This document shows positions 24,586 to 31,028 of a DNA stretch of 32,521 bases, in pieces. The stretch's first letter is position 1; each line of letters opens with the position of its first letter. Both the position numbers and the translations under genes were made by a program. Origin of the DNA: Peptoniphilus duerdenii ATCC BAA-1640 (lineage in GTDB: Bacteria; Bacillota; Clostridia; Tissierellales; Peptoniphilaceae); the NCBI RefSeq assembly GCF_000146345.1, contig NZ_GL397071.1:808607-841127 (forward strand), given 5' to 3'. The notes beneath the pieces were generated by a model. That model was not told the origin of the DNA. It made no database searches and was given only the letters and a program-made list of their open reading frames with translations.

Positions 24586-25638
24586 ATGATTAGAGAAGAT
24601 AAGGGAATGCCATTCCTACTTAGATATGAAAATGTAGCCTGGTACGAAGATGGTCAGGTTAGAATCTTGGACAGAAGAGTGTATCCAAGAGAAGTAAAAT
24701 TTGTAAATTGCAAGACCTATAAAGAAGTGGTCCTTGCCATTCAAAATCTCGTAACTCAAAGTGCAGGACCATATACAGCAGTGGGCATGGGAATGGCACT
24801 TGCAGCATATGAATCTAGAAATTTAGAAAAGAGCGAAAGAATTAAATTCTTAGAAGAAGCGGAAAATGCACTTCGCAACGCGAGAATCACCACCGCATCA
24901 AGGTATGGAATCATAACTTCAAGATGTTTAGAAATTGCAAAAGATGCAATAGCAAATGGAGAAGATCCAATAGAATTAATCGTAGAAGATACAGTGAACT
25001 CTCTCAACAGAAGGTATACAACTATGCAAAAGGTGGGAGATAGTCTTCTAGAACTTATTCCAGAAGGTGGAACACTCTTAACCCAATGCTATGGAGAAAC
25101 CATAATCGGAACAGTTATAAGAGCTGCAAAGAGAGAAAATAAAATGTTCAAAGTGATCTGCCCAGAGACTAGACCATTCCTTCAAGGAGCGAGACTTACC
25201 GCATCATGTTTTGCAGAAGAAGGATTCGACACCACAGTCGTAACAGACAATATGATTGGAGAGATACTTTCTAAAAATATGGTGGATGTATTTAGTTCTG
25301 CAGCAGATACAATTACAGAAGACGGCTCTGTGGTAAACAAGGTAGGCACGCTTCAAATAGCATTACTTTGTAAACACTTTGGCGTTCCATACTATGTGAC
25401 AGGAATTCCAGATTTAGGCAAGAAGACTCTAGACGATGTTAAGATTGAAATGAGAAACCCAGAGGAATCACTTCTACTTGGAGGAGTAAAACAGACTCAA
25501 AAAGGTGTGAAGGGTTATTATCCATCCTTTGATAAAACTCCTTATGAATTTGTAAAGGGAGTGGTAACAGACAAGGGAATCTTTAGCCCAGAAGAACTTA
25601 AAAATTATTTCAAAGATAGCGACGGGAAATTTTATTAG
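24586..25638 (+). CDS. MtnA-like sugar-1-phosphate isomerase (predicted ribose-1-phosphate to ribulose-1-phosphate)
   Basis: A 350-residue member of the MtnA/eIF2B-alpha/ribose-1,5-bisphosphate isomerase superfamily, which converts aldose-1-phosphates to ketose-1-phosphates. The catalytic Cys is kept at 168 ('LLTQCYGE' for MtnA 'LTHCNAG') and the catalytic Asp at 241 in 'SSAADTITEDGSVVNKVGT'. The N-terminal substrate loop is changed: where MtnA has RGAPAIG, this protein has TQSAGPYTAVG (57-67), so the Arg is missing. That argues against ordinary methylthioribose-1-phosphate isomerase. With PNP upstream and an aldolase downstream, ribose-1-phosphate is the most economical substrate (inference). 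GGAG lies 6-7 bases before ATG. A databank label of MtnA or 'eIF-2B' would be based on family only. Confidence 0.8.
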   Translation: MIREDKGMPFLLRYENVAWYEDGQVRILDRRVYPREVKFVNCKTYKEVVLAIQNLVTQSAGPYTAVGMGMALAAYESRNLEKSERIKFLEEAENALRNARITTASRYGIITSRCLEIAKDAIANGEDPIELIVEDTVNSLNRRYTTMQKVGDSLLELIPEGGTLLTQCYGETIIGTVIRAAKRENKMFKVICPETRPFLQGARLTASCFAEEGFDTTVVTDNMIGEILSKNMVDVFSSAADTITEDGSVVNKVGTLQIALLCKHFGVPYYVTGIPDLGKKTLDDVKIEMRNPEESLLLGGVKQTQKGVKGYYPSFDKTPYEFVKGVVTDKGIFSPEELKNYFKDSDGKFY

Positions 25639-25646
25639 AGGTTAAG

Positions 25647-26300
25647 ATGTATTTAGAAGAGAAGAAAGAATTAGTTGAATATGGCAAAAAGATGTCTTCG
25701 GAAGGACTATCCTCAGGCACCAGCGGCAACCTCTCCATCTATTTAAAAGAAGAGGGAGTCGTGCTCATTACGCCATCTGGGATTGGATATTTCGACACGA
25801 CACCAGAAGATATAGTGGCGATGGATCTTGAGGGAAATATTATAGAAGGCACGAGAAAACCATCCAGCGAATGGCATCTCCATACACTTTTTTATAAAAA
25901 TAAACCGGAAGCGAGAGCAGTGGTCCACACCCATTCTAAATTCTGCACAACTTTATCAACACTTAGGATGCCGATAAAGGCGGTCCACTATGTCATAGCA
26001 GATGCAGGAACAAACGAAGTTCCTTGCGCTCCATATAGAAGGTATGGCACAGAAGAACTTGCAAAAGTTGCGGTAGAATCCGCAAAGGAAAGTAATGCAG
26101 TCCTACTTGCAAACCACGGAATAGTAGTCTGCGGCAAGAATTTAAAATCTGCCTATGGACTTGCTAAGGGAATGGAATATGTGGCAGAAATCCAAGTAAC
26201 AGCCATGAGCGTAGGAGAACCGGTAGTGCTAAGTAAAGAAGAGATGGATGAAGTGCTGGAAGGATTTAAAACCTACGGCCAAGTGAAAAGAGAACTATAA
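25647..26300 (+). CDS. Class II aldolase (L-fuculose-1-phosphate aldolase family), predicted ribulose-1-phosphate aldolase
   Basis: A 217-residue zinc aldolase of the aldolase II/adducin family. E. coli FucA landmarks align with an offset of two: GTSGN (24-28), phosphate-binding 'TPSGIGY' (42-48), 'KPSSEWHLH' with catalytic Glu75, zinc ligands His94 and His96 in 'VHTHS', and His157 in 'LANHG'. Such enzymes cleave ketose-1-phosphates to dihydroxyacetone phosphate plus an aldehyde. In this operon the expected substrate is ribulose-1-phosphate, giving DHAP and glycolaldehyde (inference); methylthioribulose- or deoxyribulose-1-phosphate are alternatives, as in the described DHAP shunts. MtnB dehydratase is related but shares less of the FucA pattern. 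GAGG precedes ATG; the stop overlaps the next start by one base. Confidence 0.85.
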   Translation: MYLEEKKELVEYGKKMSSEGLSSGTSGNLSIYLKEEGVVLITPSGIGYFDTTPEDIVAMDLEGNIIEGTRKPSSEWHLHTLFYKNKPEARAVVHTHSKFCTTLSTLRMPIKAVHYVIADAGTNEVPCAPYRRYGTEELAKVAVESAKESNAVLLANHGIVVCGKNLKSAYGLAKGMEYVAEIQVTAMSVGEPVVLSKEEMDEVLEGFKTYGQVKREL

Positions 26301-26686
26301 TGGCGCTTATAATAGTTTCTGCAAAAGATAGAGAAGACGCCTACGAAAAATTTATAAAACTTAAGAATAAAGAAGCCTATGCGGAAGAACCAAAAAGATT
26401 TCAGGATTTTATTTTCGATTATAAAAATGAATTTGAATTTTACGAAAACTATTTGGAATTAAATCTCTATGGAATATCCAAGATAGATAATAGAGAAATT
26501 AAATTTATAAAAGAATTTTTAGAATCCATCACTCGATTTTTAGAAGAAAATGCGAAACTAGAAAATAAAATAATTGAAAAATATAATTTATCCATGAAAA
26601 AGATAAGAAACTACATCGATAAACTTATGAAAGTACTAGACTTTGCAGAAAAAAATGGAGACAATTTGATAGGCTTAGGAGATTAA
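26300..26686 (+). CDS. Unrecognised 128-residue helical protein ending the nucleoside operon
   Basis: I do not recognise this protein. It has 128 residues and no signal peptide, membrane segment or Cys. The first six residues (MALIIV) look like a beta strand, and the rest is strongly charged and helical. 'FIKEFLESITRFLEENAKLENKIIEKYNLSMKKIRNYIDKLMKVLDF' (about 68-115, cited here in parts: FIKEFLESI, LEENAKLENKI, MKKIRNYIDKLM) has the heptad look of a coiled coil. Aromatic-rich 'FQDFIFDYKNEFEFYENYLEL' is the middle segment. Its ATG overlaps the aldolase stop (TAATG), and a terminator follows at once, so it is translated with the pathway. Role could be a small regulator, a stabilising partner of the aldolase, or unrelated. 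Confidence 0.75.
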   Translation: MALIIVSAKDREDAYEKFIKLKNKEAYAEEPKRFQDFIFDYKNEFEFYENYLELNLYGISKIDNREIKFIKEFLESITRFLEENAKLENKIIEKYNLSMKKIRNYIDKLMKVLDFAEKNGDNLIGLGD

Positions 26687-26698
26687 ATACGAATAAAA

Positions 26699-26730
26699 AA
26701 GAGAGACCGCGAGTCTCTCTTAATTTTATT
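26699..26730. terminator. Bidirectional terminator closing the nucleoside operon
   Basis: AAGAGAGAC (26699-26707) pairs perfectly with GTCTCTCTT (26713-26721) around a 5-base loop. T-rich tails lie on both strands (TAATTTTATT on plus, TTTTTT on minus), so it also ends the convergent GlsB-type gene. Confidence 0.85.
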
Positions 26731-26745
26731 ACAAATAAAATATAT

Positions 26746-26991
26746 TTATTTTCTTCCAGTAATTGCGTTTACAATTGCTAGTAGAATTACTGCTCCGAAC
26801 ACGCCTACTGCAAGTGATGCTTTGGTGCCTTCACCTTGGATAATATTAAACATACCAAGTACGAATCTTCCGATGGATCCACCTATGATACCTACGATGA
26901 CATTTTTAAATATTCCCATGCTTGCGTTCTTACCCATTATAATACTTGCAATCCAGCCGGCTACACCGCCGACGATTATACTCCAAATCAT
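26746..26991 (-). CDS. GlsB/YeaQ/YmgE family small membrane protein
   Basis: An 81-residue, Gly-rich protein with three hydrophobic segments. It has the family pattern 'GGVAGWIASIIMGKNASMGIFKNVIVGIIGGSIG' (cited in parts: GGVAGWIASIIMG, NVIVGIIGGSIG) and a third segment near 62-78. The family was once called transglycosylase-associated and is linked to general stress and envelope responses; no catalytic activity is established. AGGAGG lies 6 bases before ATG on the minus strand. It stands alone, convergent with the nucleoside operon and back to back with the tRNA gene. Confidence 0.88.
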   Translation of the reverse strand: MIWSIIVGGVAGWIASIIMGKNASMGIFKNVIVGIIGGSIGRFVLGMFNIIQGEGTKASLAVGVFGAVILLAIVNAITGRK

Positions 26992-27053
26992 AATATTCCT
27001 CCTTATACTTTATATACCCAAAGAATCGAAATTTAAATTTTCTACCAGAAAAA

Positions 27054-27082
27054 GTGAAAAATTTTAAATATTTTGGTATAAT
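27054..27082 (+). promoter_or_regulatory. Promoter of tRNA-Arg
   Basis: GTGAAA (27054-27059), 17 bases, perfect TATAAT (27077-27082) with an extended TGG upstream of it, ending 10 bases before the tRNA. Confidence 0.65.
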
Positions 27083-27092
27083 AAATAAATAC

Positions 27093-27169
27093 GGACACGT
27101 AGCTCAGTAGGATAGAGCGAGGCTCTCCTAAAGCCTAGGCCGGAGGTTCGACTCCTCTCGTGTTCACCA
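27093..27169 (+). tRNA. tRNA-Arg (anticodon CCU)
   Basis: A full 77-base cloverleaf. Acceptor GGACACG pairs with CGTGTTC (one G-T). The D arm is GCTC...GAGC. The anticodon stem AGGCT/AGCCT (27120-27124, 27132-27136) encloses loop CTCCTAA with anticodon CCT at 27127-27129. The T arm is GGAGG-TTCGACT-CCTCT, with a G-T closing pair. The discriminator is A and the CCA end is encoded (27167-27169). It reads AGG arginine codons. The T loop TTCGACT differs from the usual TTCGAAT/TTCGANT form only in allowed positions. Confidence 0.95.
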
Positions 27170-27175
27170 AAATTT

Positions 27176-27198
27176 AGCACCTTGAAGGTGCTTTTTTT
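27176..27198 (+). terminator. Terminator after tRNA-Arg
   Basis: AGCACC and GGTGCT (within 27176-27192) form a tight stem, followed by seven Ts. Confidence 0.85.
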
Positions 27199-27245
27199 AT
27201 GCTTGTGGTCATCTAAGTTAATGGAATTATTATACTTCTTAATAG

Positions 27246-27274
27246 TTCTATAAAACTTAGAATTAATGTATAAT
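27246..27274 (+). promoter_or_regulatory. Probable promoter of the second SLH gene
   Basis: A perfect TATAAT (27269-27274) with a weak -35 (TTCTAT at 17-base spacing), 31 bases before the gene start. Confidence 0.45.
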
Positions 27275-27304
27275 TTAATTAAGAAATACAAAGGAGAGTA
27301 GCAA

Positions 27305-28453
27305 ATGAGGAAAAAACTAATAACAATAGTAACATTAACAGCTATATTATTATCGCCGATAAATATTTTTGCGAAGGACTTTACCGATGTTAAAAAAGGC
27401 GACTGGTTTTATGAAGCTGTATCAGAATTAACAGATGCTGGAATAATAAATGGATATCAAGACAACACATTTAAACCAAGTAGAAAAGTAAGTTATGCAG
27501 AGTTCTTGACACTGCTAAACAACACGCTTGGCGTTAAACAAGCGCCAGACAATAAAAATCCAAGAGAATGGTACAATCCAACTCTTAATGAATTAAAAAG
27601 TAAGGGTGTAATAACAGAAAGAATTGCAAATCCAAATGCAGAAATCTCAAGAAACGAAATGGCAAAATACCTATCCCTAGGTTTAGAAAAGCTAAAGAAT
27701 CAAAAGCTAAATAAAGCGGAGCCAACAACAATAAAAGACTTTAATAATATCCCAAACGAATACAAAGATTTTGTAGCAAATGTAGTAAATGCCGGACTAA
27801 TAAAAGGCGATGAAAAACAAAACTTCAATGGTGCTAAATCACTAACTCGTGCAGAAACAGCAATTATTATAAAAGGTCTAGGTGGAACAACACAAGAAGC
27901 TAAGAAGCCAACAGTAGATGAACAAGGACTACAATTAACAGACCCAACAAAACCAATGATTTGGAAAGAAAAAATGAAAAGAAAATATGTAAGACAACCA
28001 CAAGAAGGCGATATAGTAATCAAAGCCGATGGTACAAGAGTAACACTAAAAATAGGAATGGCAGGTGTACTAGGAGCAGGTCAAGGAGTAGATCCTTATA
28101 CAGGACTAATTATGAAAGATGGTTCAGTTTTCAAAGAAGGGGATCTAGGCTGGCATGGTTGGTATTCATTATTTGGACAATTTGGTGAAGAAAAAATGTC
28201 AATAGGAGGACAACCTTATTCAATTGACCCTAAGACAGGGGAAGGACATTTTGATTTTGAGTGGCAAAAAATGAGAACTATTGGTGCAGAAGATCCACCT
28301 ATTATAAATGAAAATTTACAAGAAATTCCTTGGAACGAAGTTGTAAAACCAGGAGAAAGACCAATGACAGTGAAAGATCCTATAAGTGGAAAAGTGTACA
28401 ATACAAATGGTCAATACGAATGGACGGGCACATATTGGCAAGCAATAATGTAA
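27305..28453 (+). CDS. SLH-domain cell-surface protein with unassigned C-terminal domain
   Basis: A 382-residue exported protein. The signal peptide is residues 1-23 (cleavage near FA-KD). Three SLH repeats follow at about 24-68 (DFTDVKKGDWFYEAV, GYQDNTFKP), 80-125 (EWYNPTLNEL, ISRNEMAKYL) and 143-190 (DFNNIPNEYKDFV, LTRAETAIII); these anchor it to cell wall polymer. After a linker (195-225) comes a domain of about 150 residues, rich in Gly, Trp and Tyr, with 'GDIVIKADGTRVTLKIG', 'GVLGAGQGVDPYTGL', 'GDLGWHGWYSLFGQ' and a C-terminal 'GQYEWTGTYWQAIM'. I cannot assign this domain; no catalytic triad or metal site is obvious. GGAG lies 7 bases before ATG. It is monocistronic with its own terminator. 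Confidence 0.82.
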   Translation: MRKKLITIVTLTAILLSPINIFAKDFTDVKKGDWFYEAVSELTDAGIINGYQDNTFKPSRKVSYAEFLTLLNNTLGVKQAPDNKNPREWYNPTLNELKSKGVITERIANPNAEISRNEMAKYLSLGLEKLKNQKLNKAEPTTIKDFNNIPNEYKDFVANVVNAGLIKGDEKQNFNGAKSLTRAETAIIIKGLGGTTQEAKKPTVDEQGLQLTDPTKPMIWKEKMKRKYVRQPQEGDIVIKADGTRVTLKIGMAGVLGAGQGVDPYTGLIMKDGSVFKEGDLGWHGWYSLFGQFGEEKMSIGGQPYSIDPKTGEGHFDFEWQKMRTIGAEDPPIINENLQEIPWNEVVKPGERPMTVKDPISGKVYNTNGQYEWTGTYWQAIM

Positions 28454-28466
28454 TGATAATAAATCT

Positions 28467-28503
28467 AAAAAAACACACAAGTCAGTTGATTTGTGTGTTT
28501 TTT
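28467..28503. terminator. Bidirectional terminator after the SLH gene and the ald operon
   Basis: AAAAACACACAA and TTGTGTGTTTTT form the stem (within 28467-28503) with T runs on both strands. It serves both the SLH gene and the convergent traX-type gene, whose stop is 30 bases away. Confidence 0.82.
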
Positions 28504-28532
28504 AATCTTTTTTATATTTAATATTATAAAAT

Positions 28533-29219
28533 TTATGCCCCTACAAATCCTCTTAGAAGTATCGCCACTAAGATATGAGCTGGGTAGAACAGATAGGTGA
28601 TGTACTTGGAGAGATGTCTTCCGTGGGTGCCATCATCTAAGTAGATTAGAAGATATGCTGGAAGTACATATGGTGTCTGTATCATTCCAAAAAGCATAGG
28701 CAGTAGAAGTGTGATTTTGCTCTTTGATCTTAGGTAGATATAGAATGTATAGATCAAGAACACTCCGTAGAATCCATAGTCGGTGTGACAATATTCTGCA
28801 ACGAACCCAAGTGTAATGACCACTACTAGTTCTAATAGCGCTCCTAAGTATCTATTTTTTATATTTTCTTTTACATAGCCGCTTATGATAAGAGCTAGAA
28901 GTCCAAATGCCAATGTAAAGAAAATATTGTTATAACTCATTACAAAAAACTTATCGAAAAGAAGGTAGTCGAATAGAACTTCAGAGATAAGTCCAACGCC
29001 TACTAGCCTCAGTAGATAATTTTTTTTATTTTTGGTGTGTAGATATCCCACTGCAATCATGTAGGCAAATAGTGGGAAGGATATCCTTCCGATATTTCTG
29101 CCTATATGGTAGATATTTTCTGGCATTGAAAGTTCAAATGCCGCAGTAAAATGGTCTATAACCATGGTGATTATTGCGATGACCTTTAAAATAAATCCGT
29201 TGGTTCTTATCTTATTCAT
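28533..29219 (-). CDS. TraX-family polytopic membrane protein
   Basis: A 228-residue protein with about seven to eight hydrophobic segments. The start, 'GFILKVIAIITMVIDHFTAAF', and the end, 'YLFYPAHILVAILLR', match the TraX family pattern (K-x-IA-hydrophobic-M-x-DH and FYPxH). TraX of the F plasmid acetylates pilin; chromosomal Firmicute homologues probably acylate surface or envelope molecules, with unknown target. The ATG overlaps the stop of the upstream alanine dehydrogenase gene by 4 bases (ATGA), so translation is coupled. No conjugation or pilus gene is nearby, so the F-pilin function should not be transferred. Confidence 0.85.
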   Translation of the reverse strand: MNKIRTNGFILKVIAIITMVIDHFTAAFELSMPENIYHIGRNIGRISFPLFAYMIAVGYLHTKNKKNYLLRLVGVGLISEVLFDYLLFDKFFVMSYNNIFFTLAFGLLALIISGYVKENIKNRYLGALLELVVVITLGFVAEYCHTDYGFYGVFLIYTFYIYLRSKSKITLLLPMLFGMIQTPYVLPAYLLIYLDDGTHGRHLSKYITYLFYPAHILVAILLRGFVGA

Positions 29220-30325
29220 ATAAGTTCTTCTGGATCCTTGCAGTCTTCTTCATATACTTTTGCTAGAGCGGCATTTGTTATATATCCGCCCATGGTATTT
29301 ATTCCAAGTTTTAGTCCGTGATTTTCCATCGCCTTTTTAATTCCTTCTTTTGCAATTAAGTTTGCAAATTCAGAAGTTGCATTTGAAAGTGCCTTGGTGG
29401 ATGTCATTGGAACTGAACCTGGGATATTTGCAACTGCATAGTGAATTACGCCGTGTTTTACAAAAGTTGGATTGGAGTGGGTGGTTGGATGATTCTTGGT
29501 AGTTTCTATTGAACCGCCTTGGTCGATTGCCACGTCCACTATTACTGATCCTTCTCCCATGGATTTTACCATCTCTTCTGTAACCAAGCATGGTGCTTTA
29601 GATCCAGGTACGAGGACTGTAGAAATAACTAAGTCTGCAGATTCAACTGCTTTTGAAATATTGTATGGATCTGAATAAAGTGTTTCGATTGAGTTTCCAA
29701 ATATATCTATAAGTTGTGAAAGCTGTTCCATATTGTGTCCGATTGCGGTAACTCTTGCTCCCATTCCTGTTGCAACTTTAACGGCACTTCTTCCTACACC
29801 ACCGGTACCGATGATTACTACGTGAGCAGGAGCAACTCCAGGAACTCCGTCGAGTAAGATTCCCTTTCCACCAGCTTGTTTAGAAAGGTAGAAGGATCCT
29901 TCTGTGATTGCCATTCTGCCTGCGATTTCTGACATTGGACGAAGTAGTGGAAGCTTTCCATTTACTTCTACAGTTTCAAAAGCCACACCTGTAACCTTGT
30001 TCTTTAGAAGTTCCTTTGTAAGTTCTTCGTTGGCAGCAAGGTGAAGGTAGCAAAATATAATTAGTCCTTCACGGAAGAATTTATATTCTTCTTTTAGAGG
30101 TTCCTTAACTTTGTAAATCATATCCGCTACTTCCCAACAGGTTTTTTGATCTACGATCTTAGCGCCTTGAGATTTGTATTCTTCATCGGTGAAACCTGAA
30201 GATATGCCGGCACCTTTTTCTATATAGACTTCGTGGCCAGCTAGGGCAAGAGTGTTTACAGCTCCCGGTGTAATAGCAACACGGAATTCATTGTCTTTTA
30301 TTTCTTTTGGAATTGATATTTTCAT
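29216..30325 (-). CDS. ald: Alanine dehydrogenase
   Basis: A 369-residue enzyme converting L-alanine + NAD(P)+ to pyruvate + ammonia. Substrate residues are present: Arg15 in 'NEFRVAI', Lys74 in 'YKVKEP', catalytic His95 in 'CYLHLAA' and Asp268 in 'DVAIDQGG'. The Rossmann motif 'GTGGVGRSAVKVATGMGA' is at 173-190. After beta-2, where typical Ald has 'LDxN' with Asp binding the adenosine ribose, this protein has 'IGHN' (Gly196), hinting at altered cofactor preference. The frame is open 5 codons further up to a TTG, but the ATG at 30325 has GAGG 6 bases before it and matches family length (about 370). It lies 7 bases after the DUF4230-type gene and overlaps traX. Pyruvate formed could feed the acetate route that includes Pta. 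Confidence 0.94.
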   Translation of the reverse strand: MKISIPKEIKDNEFRVAITPGAVNTLALAGHEVYIEKGAGISSGFTDEEYKSQGAKIVDQKTCWEVADMIYKVKEPLKEEYKFFREGLIIFCYLHLAANEELTKELLKNKVTGVAFETVEVNGKLPLLRPMSEIAGRMAITEGSFYLSKQAGGKGILLDGVPGVAPAHVVIIGTGGVGRSAVKVATGMGARVTAIGHNMEQLSQLIDIFGNSIETLYSDPYNISKAVESADLVISTVLVPGSKAPCLVTEEMVKSMGEGSVIVDVAIDQGGSIETTKNHPTTHSNPTFVKHGVIHYAVANIPGSVPMTSTKALSNATSEFANLIAKEGIKKAMENHGLKLGINTMGGYITNAALAKVYEEDCKDPEELI

Positions 30326-30332
30326 ATTAACC

Positions 30333-30917
30333 TCACTCAAATATTACTTTATAATCGTCTAATAGTCCGTCGATACTAAAGGTTTCTAGGATTGCATCCT
30401 TAGAATGTTTTTCAGCTTCAGTTAAAAGACCTTTTTTGATAGCTTCCTTTTCAACATTGTCCTTTTGGTCAGTAGCAAAAGATTTAAAATCTTCAACTTT
30501 TAGAGGATTGAAGATTGAATTCTTTTCGTCGAAAATCTTGATTGAATCTTCGTCTATTTCGTGGGACAAAATCTTTGCCTCTGGAAGATTTACCTTGATC
30601 TCTTTTTTATTATTATCAACGGCAACAGTTACATCATTTAAGTCGATGCCAGACTTTATACTTCCGTTATAGGTTATTATAAATTTCTTTTCAGTAAAAG
30701 GAACTTCCCAACCATAAAAAGTCTTGACATTGGAATAGGTAACCATCTTTGTGTACTTGTATTCCAGCGTCGAAAGTTCTCTAATACTATTTAATCTATT
30801 GGTAAGAATTGTGGAGTCGACTTTGGTATTGTCCTTTTTGCCGCCGTAGAAAATCCCTGCAACAAAACTGGCACCAATTAATATAATAGAAATTAAAACT
30901 ATAGTTCTCTTCTTGAT
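30333..30917 (-). CDS. DUF4230-family membrane-anchored protein, start codon unclear (ATC?)
   Basis: The C-terminal 137 residues after an internal ATG (30746) read as a DUF4230 domain (GWEVPFTEKKFIITYNGSIKSGIDLN). The same frame runs 57 codons further upstream without a stop and encodes what the family should have: 'KKRTIVLISIILIGASFVAG', a membrane anchor, then 'LNSIRELSTLEYKYTK', the conserved start of the domain. So the gene is longer than its first ATG. No ATG, GTG or TTG exists in this extension before an in-frame stop. AAAGGAG at 30926-30932 lies 8 bases before an ATC at 30917, which I take as the start. A one-base deletion near 30918-30925 would instead join the out-of-frame ATG at 30925 to this frame. 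First gene of the ald operon; function unknown. Confidence 0.72.
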   Translation of the reverse strand: MKKRTIVLISIILIGASFVAGIFYGGKKDNTKVDSTILTNRLNSIRELSTLEYKYTKMVTYSNVKTFYGWEVPFTEKKFIITYNGSIKSGIDLNDVTVAVDNNKKEIKVNLPEAKILSHEIDEDSIKIFDEKNSIFNPLKVEDFKSFATDQKDNVEKEAIKKGLLTEAEKHSKDAILETFSIDGLLDDYKVIFE

Positions 30918-30979
30918 AAGATCATCTCCTTTAATAATTTATATAAGTTTATCATAAAATGGATAAATTTTTAAGATAA

Positions 30980-31008
30980 TAGAAAAAATAAATAAAACTT
31001 GCTATAAT
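30980..31008 (+). promoter_or_regulatory. Extended -10 promoter of the CBS-domain transporter gene
   Basis: TGC plus a perfect TATAAT (31000-31008) with a partial -35 (TAGAAA, 30980-30985), 20 bases before the gene. The minus-strand operon must start in the same 100-base gap, but its promoter is not clear. Confidence 0.6.
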
Positions 31009-31028
31009 AATACAATAAGGAGGAATAT

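Noticed and set aside
24586-25638. Plain methionine-salvage MtnA, or translation factor eIF-2B
   Set aside because: Substrate loop differs from MtnA, no other methionine salvage gene (mtnK, mtnB, mtnD) is nearby, and the operon context is nucleoside catabolism; eIF-2B is a eukaryotic/archaeal label for the same fold.
26822-27067. Plus-strand frame of 81 codons opposite the GlsB-type gene
   Set aside because: Shadow of the membrane protein gene, with no ribosome binding site.
27064-27291. 75-codon minus-strand frame
   Set aside because: Runs straight through the tRNA-Arg gene and its terminator on the opposite strand and has no ribosome binding site.
28533-29219. Conjugative pilus function for the TraX-like protein
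   Set aside because: No conjugation, pilin or relaxase gene is in the window; chromosomal TraX homologues are common without pili.
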